A program made the position numbers and the translations under genes. The notes below the pieces were generated by a model, which made no database searches, was not told the origin of the DNA, and saw only the letters and a program-made list of their open reading frames with translations. Positions 46,583 to 57,610 of a stretch of DNA of 64,000 nucleotides are shown here, piece by piece. How positions within the stretch are numbered: position 1 is the stretch's first letter; every line of letters begins with the position of its first letter. Source of the stretch: Earliella scabrosa (Eukaryota; Basidiomycota; Agaricomycetes; Polyporales; Polyporaceae); NCBI GenBank assembly GCA_022605405.1, contig JABYQQ010000010.1, positions 1,116,001 through 1,180,000 of the forward strand. The letters run 5' to 3'.

Positions 46583-47516
46583 CTACACACCAGTGTACTT
46601 CTTGAAGCCGTCACGGAGCTGGTCGCCAATGGCGTCAGCCGTCTTCGAGTCCTAAAGGAGGACACCAGGGGTCAGCAGCGTGATATATGAGACCCCTCAA
46701 TCGAAGAATATCAAGGCGTACCAAATCGTACCCCGCCTGCTTTGCGGCGTACGAAACACCCTTCTCCAACCAGTCTCCGCCGCCAGTAGATCCGGCACCG
46801 TAGCTCGCGTTCGAGTACGCGTTGGAAGAATCGGAGTCGTTCTTGCGGTTCGAGGAGGAGTTGTCGTCGTTGCGCGAGGACGAGTAGTCGTTGCTCGATC
46901 CGCTCGAGCTAAACTTGTTCTCGGACGAGCCGTAGCTGTTCCCGCCCGAGCCGTACTCGTTGTCGTTGCTAGTCCCGGTGCGACTGTTGTCGGACCCGTA
47001 GGAGTTGGTAGTGGTGTTGGAGTACGAGTTAGAGTTGGAGTTGTAATCCTCGGAAGTGTTGCGGTTCGAGGAGGAGTCGCTCGACCCGTACGTGTTCTCA
47101 TTGTCGCGACGGGAGCTGCCGTAGGAGTTGTCGTCGTCGTTGCGGCGCGAAGAGTAGCCTTCATTGTCATCGCGGCGGCTGGACCCGTACGAATCGGACT
47201 CGTTCCTGTCGGAGGACCCACGGTTGGAGCTACCGTAGGAGTCCTCGTTGCGGCTGCTGCTGTTGTACGATCCAGAGCGCTCGTCCGAGGAATCGTTCTT
47301 CGACGAACGTTCGTACGAGTCGGACTCGTTCCTCGAAGAGCCGTAGGTGTCGTTTCCGCTGGAGCCGTAGCTGTTGTTTCCCTTGCGGTTGTTGCCGCGC
47401 TCTTCAGAGCGGTCCCGCCCCCCAGAGCCGTACGAGTTGTTGTCCGACTCGCGGTCACGATCGCGACGGCCCTCCGACTGGTTGTTGTCGCGGTCGCGGT
47501 CTTCGTGACGAGGCAT
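46583..47516 (-). CDS. SYGSS-repeat hydrophilic protein with conserved C-terminal helix domain
   Basis: Two exons (46722-47516 and 46583-46651) give 287 residues. The first 230 are almost entirely Ser, Asn, Asp, Gly, Tyr, Arg, with repeated NSYGSS/DSYGSS units separated by charged RRD or RNE pieces, a disordered, tyrosine-rich composition like proteins that form condensates or hydrophilins. The last 50 residues fold differently: GGGDWLEKGVSYAAKQAGYD, then after the intron DSKTADAIGDQLRDGFKKYTGV. I recall this kind of short amphipathic C-terminal domain from other fungal proteins of unknown function. Splice junction chosen because it gives that domain; without it the frame runs into unrelated sequence. 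Function unknown; a role in stress protection is a guess. Confidence 0.8.
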
Positions 47517-48310
47517 GCTGACGAGATTGATGCGAGGAGGTATGAGGATGCGGGGGAGGGATCGTTCGAACTAGCTGTCGGGTCGAGAACACAGGCGTAT
47601 AAGTATGGACTTTCCGACGCACTGCTGCGGTACGATCACTTCCTACAGGGGCTAGCGGGCGGAAGCTGAACGGCGGCTGGATTCCGAAGAACGGTCACGC
47701 CATAATTAACGTCTTTCTTGAGCATTCATGCGGGGAACGGAAGAGGCCATCGCAAGCCAGATGCAGGGGCGAGCAGGAGCCAGAACAAGGCGATGCCCAC
47801 ATTAGTGGCGTGGGGCTATTCCTCGGGTCCTGTTCTCACCGGAAAGCGGGGCAGGTACTTGACGTGTAGAGTCCGACAGAGCATGTTGGCTCAACGTTCA
47901 CGTCGCGCATCGCATGAACCGTTGACGGTGGGTGTAATCGATGAATGGAGGAGGAAGGCGGATGCCAACCTCGGTGTGCGAGCTTCTCAAACTGACAGCT
48001 TGGGCGACGGCATGGGCGAATGGCTAGAAACTTGAACATGCTACTCAAGAGGCCACGAACGTGCGTTAGCGTGAGCTGTGATGCCGCCCAATGTACTAGG
48101 GTCGATCATAGGCTAATAGCAAGGAGTCGAAAACTTCGAAGGACAAGTTCAAGTGCAAGTTCAAGTGACCCACGAGTCTGGGCATTGTGAACTTATCTTA
48201 TCTTATCTTTGCCCCAATTGGGCTTGGCTTACGACAACCCTCGCAGTCGCGCCGGAGCGGCGCAGCTCAACGTTCACCAGCGTTCACCACGACCACGACG
48301 AGCCACGACG
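47517..48310. promoter_or_regulatory. Divergent promoter region of SYGSS and carboxypeptidase genes
   Basis: About 800 bp between divergent starts. It contains the GATA cluster at 48192-48210 and a direct repeat of TTCAAGTGCAAG-like units near 48145-48170. No gene. Confidence 0.5.
48192..48210 (-). promoter_or_regulatory. Three overlapping GATA-factor sites
   Basis: The minus strand reads AAAGATAAGATAAGATAAG: three GATAAG cores every 5 bp, about 100 bp upstream of the carboxypeptidase ATG. AreA/NIT2-type GATA factors bind this core and activate genes for using secondary nitrogen sources, which fits a protease. Binding itself is inference. Confidence 0.6.
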
Positions 48311-50208
48311 ATGCGAACGCTGACGACTACACTACTTCCTCTACTCGCTGCTACGGCTGTGTTGGCTGTACCAACCGGCGAGCAAGTCATCTTGGACGAT
48401 CTCAACCGTATCGCGAAGGACTGGCAGCATGTCGCGGAGGACGTGATTCACAAAGGGGAGCAACAGGTCATGAAGTGGGTTGACGATGGACGCGAGTTCA
48501 TCAAGCAGCACGGGCTGACATGTGAGTTGCGATGCCGAACTTGTCCTGACCTGCGGCTCACCATCCCCAGACGAACTTGTCTCGCACCCCGCGTTCGAGG
48601 CCTATCAGCTTCGTATGACAGAGCCTTCCCTATGCGACCCGTCTGTGAAACAAGTTTCCGGATACCTCGATGTCGCAGACGACAAGCACCTCTTCTACTG
48701 GTTCTTCGAAGCACGCAATAACCCCGAGGAGGCGCCTCTCGTCCTGTGGCTCAACGGAGGCCCCGGCTGCTCGTCTACCACTGGACTGCTCTTCGAGCTC
48801 GGCCCATGCATGATTGCCTCCGAAGGCAAGAACACGACCTACAACCCCTACTCGTGGACAGAGTCAGCGAACGTCATCTTCCTCGACCAGCCCGTCAACG
48901 TCGGCTACTCGTACGCAGAAGGCAGCACCTCGGTCAACACCTCCCCAGTTGCTGCCGAGGACGTCTGGGCCTTCCTCGAGCTCTTCCTCGCCCGTTTCCC
49001 CAAGTACTCCAAGCTGCCGTTCCACATTGCCGCGGAGAGCTATGGCGGTATGTACGCGCCCAGCATTGCGAGCGTCGTCCACCACAAGAACCTCGCCCTC
49101 GCTCGCGATGCCAACGCGTTTGCGCCCGGTGTCCGTCACATCAACCTCGCCTCGGTCATCATCGGCAACGGTATCACGGACCCGTACACCCAGATGGCGT
49201 CTGTGCCAGAGGCTGCATGCGAAGGCGAGTTCCCTGTCTTCAAGGATCCTCAGAGCCCCGAGTGCCAGGCGCTGCGCACCAAGGTTCCCACGTGCCAGAG
49301 GCTCATGAAGAGCTGCTACGACTTTGACTCCAAGTTCACCTGCGTCCCTGCGCTGCTATACTGCAACAGCCAGCTCATGGGCCCCGTCGTTCGTGAGTAC
49401 CGACGTCTCCTGCAAGTCTTTCTGTTTGGTTGACCTTCATCTCACGCAGAGTCTGGCAAGAACATCTACGACGTTCGTCGGTCGTGTGATCGCTCCAAGG
49501 ATGGCGACCTGTGCTACAAGGAGCTCCAGTGGATCGAGACCTGGATGAACCTGCCCGCGACCAAGAAGGGGCTCGGCGTGAACCCCGAACTCGACTTCCA
49601 GAGCTGCAACATGCAGGTCAACCAAGCTTTCGCGCTGCAGGGTGACGGCGCTCGCAACCGTGCCAAGCTTCTGCCAGAGCTCATCCACAGCGGCATCAGG
49701 CTCTTGATCTACGCCGGTGACGCCGACATGGCCTGCAACTACATCGTGCGTTCCATCTATTCCGCTCTCAGGCTCTGTAACGCTGAGAATCCGCTTGACA
49801 GGGTAACGAGCGCTGGCTCGAGGTCCTCGAGACCAAGTTCCAAGAGGAGTTCGGCAAGACTACGAAGCAGCCTTGGGTCACCCTCAACAAGGGAGAGCTC
49901 TCCGGTTGGGTCCGTAGTGCAGGTGGGGACGGCTTCACCGCTGGCAACGTCACCTACGTGCAAGTGCACGCAGCTGGGTGCGTACTTGCACTCCCACCGT
50001 CTGTGCAACCATGTATTGATTATCGTCCGCAGCCACATGGTGCCATTCGACCAGCCCGAAGCATCTCTAGTACGTGTTGATCTCGTCGCCAGTATCTGCA
50101 TGTCGCTGACAAAGCTTTTAGGACCTCATCTCGAGGTGGTTGGCGGACGTGCCGCTGGCACTCAACGTCAGCGAGGAGGCATCGCGCTTGCCATTCGGCG
50201 GATGGTGA
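48311..50208 (+). CDS. Serine carboxypeptidase (S10, carboxypeptidase Y-like)
   Basis: Removes C-terminal residues from peptides, in the vacuole or secreted. Six exons: 48311-48521, 48571-49392, 49450-49745, 49802-49977, 50033-50069 and 50122-50208, giving 542 residues. The start was chosen at the ATG that begins a signal peptide (TLLPLLAATAVLAVP); an upstream extension of the frame has none. Triad: Ser near 226 in AESYGGMYAP (the family usually has GESYGG, so Gly to Ala), Asp near 437 in IYAGDADMACN, His near 503 in HAAGHMVPFDQP. The substrate-binding WLNGGPGCSS is intact, and NGI plus paired Cys follow the family. Three GATA sites upstream suggest nitrogen control. It converges with the fucosidase gene, 201 bp between stops. 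Confidence 0.95.
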
Positions 50209-50409
50209 TGACGACCCTAATGGTCTTAGATGCTCCCCACACACGCACCTCACTCCTGTACTACTATATCACGATCGCATTGCATAAACGGCTGTTATAC
50301 ATCCACAATCCGATCACGGAAGTCCCAAATCGTCCGAGAATACCTGGTGTCCGTGCTACCATCCACGAACCGCAGTGCGCCGCCATCTCAAAGATGGAGA
50401 CGAATTGTC

Positions 50410-53400
50410 CTAGAGGATCTTCATCCGGATCCCGGGCTCGATGCCTACCGTCTTGATCTCCCTGCCGTTCTCCATGAAGCGGACCTTGCGCCTCGGCGCC
50501 CTCAGGCTCGCAGTGACCTCGAGGGACTGCAGCTGCCGGGAGTCCCAAATGAAGCTGATACCGATTCCGGCGCGGATGCGCGCGTTGTCGATGAAGCCGT
50601 GGGTCCACTGCTCGGGAAGCGCGGGCAGGATGTTCACCTGGAACGTCTCGGTGAAGTCGGGCTCGTCTGGGGTCTGGAGGAGCGCGTTCTGTTGAGGTTG
50701 GTTGAGGTCAGCGTGCGAGTTTACGGGGCGGGGTAGATGACGGAAGAGGGAGAGGGACGTACGAGGACCGCAGCGGGGAAGCCGAAGTTAGCGTCGATCT
50801 GGAAGATCGCGTCGTCGCCGGGCGTGTAGAGGCTGAACAGGTTCGGCGCAAAGTTACGCTCAAGCGCGTACTACAACAGAGAACCCTTCGTCAGCATCTG
50901 GAGTCAGGGATCGGGGTGAAGGAAGAGAGAGAGCGCTCACCGAGAGCACATGGTAGAACTGCGACGCATTCCCGAGCTGCGCCCAGCACGCAGCGCGCCA
51001 GACCTTCTCCCAGCCCGAGTCCGCGTCGGGCCCGGTGCCGTCGCCGCGGTGGACGAGGCTCGTCTCCGCCGCGGCGAGCACCTGCTCGCGCGTGACGTTG
51101 CCCGCGCTTGTCTGGAAGGCGGGGTTAAAGCTCGCGATGGCGTAGCCCGGGTAGAGGCCGATGAGGTGCGAGAGGTGGCGGTGGGTGTCGGTCGGCGAGT
51201 CCATGTCCACTTTCCATTCTGCGGCGGGTGTGGGTGGGATCAGAAGGGTGGGGATGTGGGGTGTGTTTGGGGAGGGAACGTACCCTGCAGCTGGCCGAAG
51301 GAGCCGATGTGGATGCCGTGGTCCATCTGCGTGAGCTTCGATTGGACCTCTGCATAGGACTGTCAGACCGTGGGCAGGCACGATGAGTTGTGGATGGCGC
51401 ACCTTCGAGGAACGCGGTGTCGTCGTCGCCGGAGATCGGGAAGCCCTTGACGATCGCGTTGAACAGCTGCCAGATGACCTGTTGCGAGTGCGCACAGCCT
51501 CAAGAGGGTGCGTCTCAGCCCGACTCGTCCACTTGGACCGCAGCAAGGAGAGGGGTGCGTACCCAAGGTGATCGGAACTTGCTCAGGAGAGTTGCAGGGA
51601 GCAACGACGAGCGTCGAGTCGTTGAAGTGCTCGTCCGGGATCAGCTTCTGGAGGTGGAACTTTGCAGCGCTCTGCACAATGGGAGTCTGGTTGAGTGCCT
51701 ATGGCGTTACTATCAGTGAGACTAGCGAACCTTGAGCAGGGGCCAGCCTTGCGACTGGAACCAGGGTTGGTCCTGGGTGAAGTCGAGGTGGTCCCACACG
51801 TGAATCATCTGCACCGAACCAGTAAGTTTCTTATCGTCCATCACAATCTATTCGGTCAGGCTGACCATCCATGCATTGGCCTCTGGATGTCATCAGGATG
51901 CCATTAGCATGAGCTATAGGATTTTCAGAGGGAGATCGGACGTACCGGGATAGTCAGCCCAAGATGCAGTGTTGCCGCCGCCTTTCATACCAGTGTGGCC
52001 GAAGATCTAGCACATCAATGTGAGCCGTCACCATGCGTGAACCTATGTCAAGGATAACACACGTTCATCTAGACGAATCGTCAGCAAAGTCAGCATGCTA
52101 AGGCAGGGCACTCACCTCGTTATGCACCACCCAACCTTCTGAGATGTTGTAGAGGTTCTGGGCGGTCTGCGAGCCGCGAGGAACCCATGTTTTCTAGCGC
52201 ACATAGCGCATCGAGTCAGAGTGCAGCAGGGGCAGAGCGTCGAGAAAACGGACCTCAAAGTAGTCGAAGAGCGGCCTGACTACGTCCATGTTGGTCATCT
52301 CCGCGAACCAGTAGTTCATCTGGATATTGATGTTCGAGTCTGCGCAATTCTCGTAAGGCGAATATCCATAAAACGCGGCAATGGGACCCACGATAGTCTG
52401 CACGGACAATGACGGAATGTTTAGCTCGCGAGTCGATGAAGTGCAATAAGCCAAAGTTGGCACGGACCTGCGCTCCAAGGGTTGCTCGCGTCCTTCGCCC
52501 ACTTGCCCTGCAGATTCGCAGGCAGCGCGCCCCTCGCGCTCGCAGCGAGCAAATACCGTCCGTAGTTAAACAGCAGCCACTCCAGGTACACGTTCCCCGT
52601 GTCCGTCCTATACGCGGCCTTCAGCTCGTCCGTCGGGGTGTCAAAGTCCGGCTCCTGCCCAAGGTCGAGCGAGAAAGCAGTCGTCACACTCGAGTAATCG
52701 CTCAGATGGAACGCGCGCAGCTCCTCGAACGTCGGCGCCAGGCGCGGGACCTCGTCGAGCAGCGCGACGAGCCTCGGGTGCGGGTCCGCGCCCTTGAACG
52801 AGAACCCGTGCGCCGCGTCGCCCGCGTCCATGTCGTAGTCCGTCCCGCCGACCCAGGTGAGCCACGCCGCGGTCGCGCCGCGCACGGTGAGCGTGGCGTT
52901 GTTCGCGCCAGCGGGCGCGCAGGTGACGGACGCGTCCGAGCCGAGGGTGCTGGCACGCGCGAGGATCTCGAAGGCCATGCCGGGGTCCGAGGCCGTGCCT
53001 GTGATCTTGAGCGTCGAGTTGTCGAAGCATGCGACGGTGGGCGTGGGGAGGCCGGGCTCGGCGGCGACGGAGTAGGCGTAGGTGAGCGCGGGGAGCGCGC
53101 TCGCGTCCGAGGTGCTGATGTGCTGCACGCACGCTTCGGCGGGGTGAGAACAGAACGTCTCGCTGTGTGTGATTGGGGTGGAAGGGTGAGAATAGGATAT
53201 GACATCGCGTGTCTCGGGAATACGAACCGGAGGAAGGTGGCATTGCCCTGCGTCCAGGAGGTGCGCGCGACGGCGATGTCCATGTCCAGCCATCGAGCGA
53301 AGTTGGAGAAGTCGCCACTGATGTCCAAGGTGGACAGGAAGTATCCTGCACCTACGTACGAGCCTAATGAAAGTATAAGACAAGTCAACACGCTGCCTGG

Positions 53401-53997
53401 TTCAAGCTGCTGTACAGAACTTACCGTAGGCGCCTGCATCGGTGGTGAGCTGTTCAATGTCTGGAGCGCAATCAGCGTTCAATATTAGCACCCAGCGGGA
53501 CTACCCACTGTCAATTCTTCCATCTGGACTCTGGAAGATAGTTTGACGGATGGCGCGCAGCTGTTCGGCGGTAGCTTCCCGCTCTGAGGCCTCCTTGTTG
53601 CCTCCATTGTAACTCTGAGAAAAAGAAGCATTGAGTGCGTTCTATGACGACACCCCGGTGTATGACCACGTGCTGGCCACTTACGGGATCTTGGAACGGT
53701 CCGCCGGACCAGAGAGACTCAATGTTCAGCTGAACGGCCTCCTGAGTGGTGGTACCTTGGACCATCGCTGTCATCAAGAGTAGTCAGTGCGATGACCTCT
53801 GTTCAAGAGGAACTCTGCTCACCAGCAAGAAAACCATTTCCGATGGGCAACCAGTCATTAGACCATGCCTCAGATCGGCCTGGCTTGTTGAACCACAGGC
53901 CATTACCGGAGTCTGGGAACCCGGGAGGCGCTGCGGTCACCGACGGAAGTATCGACCCTAAGACGACGGCTTCAGCTACTCGGCGACGAGTGAGCAT
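50410..53997 (-). CDS. GH95 alpha-L-fucosidase, secreted
   Basis: Inverting glycosidase that releases fucose from plant or glycoprotein glycans. Eighteen exons: 53823-53997, 53685-53767, 53509-53614, 53425-53460, 53228-53363, 52468-53162, 52392-52397, 52254-52339, 52116-52193, 51946-52006, 51866-51882, 51731-51808, 51563-51686, 51403-51498, 51284-51349, 50941-51218, 50763-50870 and 50410-50688, giving 835 residues in one frame. The signal peptide is [22 protein letters not shown]95 marks: LWFNKPG..W..WLPIGNG near the N-terminus, [15 protein letters not shown] (about 415, the Asn pair of the active site), [37 protein letters not shown], and [13 protein letters not shown] (about 730, catalytic Asp). 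Exon 7 has only 6 nt and exon 11 only 17 nt; both are needed to restore conserved motifs. An ATG 37 codons upstream is in frame but would bury the signal peptide. Confidence 0.94.
52392..52397 (-). other. 6-nt microexon of the GH95 gene
   Basis: ACTATC between an AG acceptor (52398-52399) and a GT donor (52390-52391). It supplies the codons for Asp-Tyr-His just before the conserved NINIQMNYW. Skipping it would delete two residues but keep the frame. Confidence 0.75.
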
Positions 53998-55283
53998 GGT
54001 GAAGATGGAGAGGAGGTCAAGTACTCGTCCATCCCGAAGGACCGCATTTATGCAGATCAGCACCAGCGCCGGAACGGGCACATCTCTCGCTCGCTTCTCC
54101 GGGCGCAAGAGTCAAGAAGTCTGTCCATGATGACCCTTCACATGATGCGTCCTCAAGATCCCAGGCGGAATTCATCCAACGGCAATGCATCTGACTCGTG
54201 AGGAAACTCGCCTTGTGCTCCGTTCGGGTGGTATAAATAAGCCCATGGATCGGCCTGGTCAAAGAGGACCGGCGTGCCGTGTTCGAAGGGTGGGGAGGGT
54301 TGTGCCTGGCCGTAGACGTAGTTCAGTAATGCATCCTTCTCTCGACTGCGGAACGAGCAATATACTTGCCAGTGAATGTGCGTGCATGTGTGCTACGCCG
54401 CTCAGCATCAGTAAATGTGCCAAGTATTATGTTCTACCTACCACAAAGGCCGTCTGTGGGAGCGGAGAGACCACGGCATAACTCCATGAGGCTCATGCTG
54501 GTTCCGGAGTAGCACGGCTCCAGTCACTCGTCATAGAATCCTGCAGTCGCGCGGGATCAGAAGAAGGTCAGAAGTATGCCGTGAGCCTAATGTGGATGTG
54601 TTCGCTCTTCCTCCACGGCGGGCAAGGTCGATACTTCGGATGCGTTAGCTTGTTGGGTCACGAGGGTTGGCCTGCCCACGTGCTTCATATGGCGGCCGAG
54701 CGAGTAGAGTAGAAGGCACTCTCAGCACAATCGGTTAGGTTGAACTGCGGTGATATTGTCTGGAGAGACTGGGACGAGATGAACTCGAAGTTGTACGACT
54801 CGATGTGGTTCAGGAGCAAGCAAGGAGTAAACCTCGTGGCGCGCGTGCTACCGGGCGCTAAAGACTGTGATATCGGCTTGGCGCCAACCTTATGTCCTTT
54901 CGAAACTTCACCAGCCCATCTCGCGGCTTGCTCGCGGCCACGCAGAAATAGTCTTCTTGTCCATAAACCATCCGTGCGATGCATTGTGGTGAGCGCGAGT
55001 ACGGTGCGATGGCATACGCGCGTCGCGCGAGGGCGCGATGGAGGAGGCGCGACGATGATGGCGCATAGCCCAGACGCCGTCGTCAAGACAGCGCAGGGAT
55101 AGATGATCGACAGCTGCGACCCTCTGTCCTCATCGTTTCTTGCTGCTGTCCAACACCATCCCACCCTCTCGCTCAGGGTGGCGTCTGTGCTTTCATTCCT
55201 TTCTCTCCGTCGTTCATTCTCGCTGCGCGACTTCTAGGGCTTCTCTAGGACTTTCACGCCCCGAGTTCTGAACTTGTGTGAAT
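53998..55283. other. Divergent intergenic region of GH95 and MARVEL-like genes
   Basis: 1.3 kb. GTATAAATAA at 54231-54240 is a TATA-like element. A 159-codon minus frame (54685-55164) has no recognisable feature. No gene called. Confidence 0.4.
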
Positions 55284-56379
55284 ATGGCTTTCTCAGACTT
55301 GTCGTCCATTGGGAAGAAGAAGCTTGCGGTACATGGTGTGTCTTCTTGCGTAGTCATGCACAGTCATCTATGACATGACTTAATGTGCGCCATGTCCACC
55401 AGTCCTGCTCATCGTGTTGGACATCATCGCGCTTGCGTTCGCCGCTCGCGTGAACATCTTCCAGGAGTTCTACTGTGAGTACATGCATTCTTTTGTCGCG
55501 CGTGCTGTATATCCTGGATGTGGCGAGGAGAAGGAGCGGGAGGCCGACGGGTTGAAGCATATGGGTGAAGGGAGACTGATTGACCGATGTGCAGACTTCG
55601 CCGACCTCTTTCCCCTCGGCCTCGCTGTCACGACATTGACCATCCTATTCTTCACGTATGTTTCATCTCGCTACCCCCAACATCACAGTCTACAGCTGAG
55701 CCCAAAACATACAGGCTCGTACTTGACCTCGCCATGCAGAACGTCCCAACTGCCCGCCCCGCCATTGAAGTCGGCCTCCTCTACGTCCTGAGCATCTTCT
55801 GGCTCGGTAAGTCCGATGCACCGCAACTCGCGCATTGCGCTCATGCCCGTCCCCAGCCTTCAATGCATTCTCCACCGCCCGCTGGCGCCACGTCCCCATG
55901 AACTGCAACTCAATTCCCGAAGGTACGCCTCGCTTTTTTCCTGCACTCTTCTGCCGACCTTAGCCTCACGCTGCCCCGTTCTCCCCACGCAGAGTATGAT
56001 GACATGCGGGGGTGGTGCCGCGACATCCAGGCACTCAAGTCTTTCGTGTGGATTGAGTTCGTCGCACGTACGTCCCCCAGCGCATCTCTTCCCTTCGCGA
56101 TCCTTCTAACTTCCTCACTTCGCACCTCTCACTTCCAACCTTCTCACCCGCCCATCTGACCCACGCCTCGCCCGGTCGCCATTCAACGCAGTCTTCTTCA
56201 CCGCGACCTGGATCCTCCGCTACGCCGTAGTGCAGCACAAGAAGGGCCGCACGCACGTCTGGAGCGGCCCGCTCTCGCGCTACGTGCCCCGCGACCTGCC
56301 GCGGAACGAGTTCGTCCGGCAGACGGTCACCGACTACTTTGCGCCCGTCCACAACCACTCCGCGTTTGAGAAGTTCTAG
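55284..56379 (+). CDS. Four-helix MARVEL-like membrane protein
   Basis: Seven exons: 55284-55335, 55403-55474, 55595-55655, 55715-55806, 55857-55922, 55993-56067 and 56192-56379, giving 201 residues. Four hydrophobic helices are visible: LLIVLDIIALAFAARVNIF, FPLGLAVTTLTILFFTLVLDL, AIEVGLLYVLSIFWLAFNAF, and FVWIEFVALFFTATWILRYAVV. A loop with CNSIPEEYDDMRGWCRDIQALKSF, holding a Cys pair, lies between helices 3 and 4, followed by a soluble tail ending NHSAFEKF. The layout matches fungal MARVEL-domain proteins of the plasma membrane. Function is not known. Every junction keeps frame, so the gene looks intact. Confidence 0.85.
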
Positions 56380-57610
56380 GCGCGCCCACGCACGCATGCC
56401 GCTCCTCCCCGCCGGCGCCGCACCCACACCGTGGTCGCGGCGACGCCCGGTGAGATATCGCGAAGCACGGCTCATGATCACGAAAGATGTAATCTGCCCC
56501 CCCCCTCCCCCTTGATACCTCTTGAACTTCTTTCTTTTCGTGCCGGCCGTCTCTTCCGGCAAGGGCGCCGGCGGTGTAGTTTAGCTCTTGTGTTTAGTTC
56601 GCGCAGTCGTGGTGTTGGCTGGATGCTTGTTAGGCTCGTCTCGGTGTGGCTCGGCTTTCTTGAATCGCACTCCCTTGTACCACCAGATGGTTCCGCGTGC
56701 GCGCATAGAAAAAGGTGCCAGACATGTGGTGATGTCCCCGTAGGTCGGTCAGAGCCTGCGCGCGACTGTGTCGTTCCGCAGATCTGAGTTCTACTCACTG
56801 TCAAACAGTCAAGTTATACGTTCTCGTGCACTGACGGGCCGGTACGTTATCACTCATTACATGGCCGAAACAATATACTCAAAATTGTGCTGTCAGCGAG
56901 GCCATTGAGCGCGAAGAATCTCAGCACCGCCTCACCAGTACCAGCGCCTCGTCACCCCTACGCAGCTGTATGCCAACGCTCCCTGCTGTGAACTACACAG
57001 CCATACAAGGCAGGCCTAGTCGACACGGTGTTGGCTACCGCAAGGAAGATCCCTGCATATCTCTCGCAGCACCGGCACCGTGTGTCTATCATACGACGGG
57101 CATCGTGCCTCTCACTGAACTGGCCACTCACCTCATTGCGTGCGAAGGTAGCCAGCGTGCATACGGATGTCTCGGGGCCCGTGCAAGGTGCGAGCTATGT
57201 AGGAGACTGACTCAAATACTCACCTTTCTTCGGTTACTTCCACGCTGTAAACCAAGCTGACCAAGCATCGCTAGCCACACACCAACCATGACAGTGCGCA
57301 GTCTGGCTGCCGTCGTTCTTGATATTCTGTGACCGCCCAAGACCATATGCGTCGACAAGAACATCCCAGGGTACGTCGCGTGTCACTCCTTTCGTGACAC
57401 AGTCAGAGTATCTGACTTGAACTGCCAGTGCGCAGTCTGCAGAGAAGTCCGTCTATTCATAGCTGCGTCTCGCCGCTTGCATTGTTCTCAGCCGGCGTGA
57501 CTCGTCATGCCGCATATCCGTATGTGGGCTGCCCAATTTCCGGACGGCAGCCTGTATATTAGACAGGCCTCTTGCATGGTAGAATTACGGAACACGTACA
57601 ACTCTCGGCC
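56380..57610. other. Intergenic, no gene recognised
   Basis: 1.2 kb between the MARVEL-like stop and the P450 start. It has T-rich 3' UTR-like sequence at the left and P450 promoter sequence at the right. No supported gene. Confidence 0.4.

Noticed and set aside
46680..47669. 329-codon plus frame (Val/Arg/Gly-rich)
   Set aside because: Antisense of the SYGSS repeats; the repeat codons force an open but meaningless opposite frame.
52641..53351. Alternative minus and plus frames over GH95 exon 6 (including 52409-53488 plus)
   Set aside because: Shadows of the long GC-rich coding exon; only one frame carries GH95 motifs.
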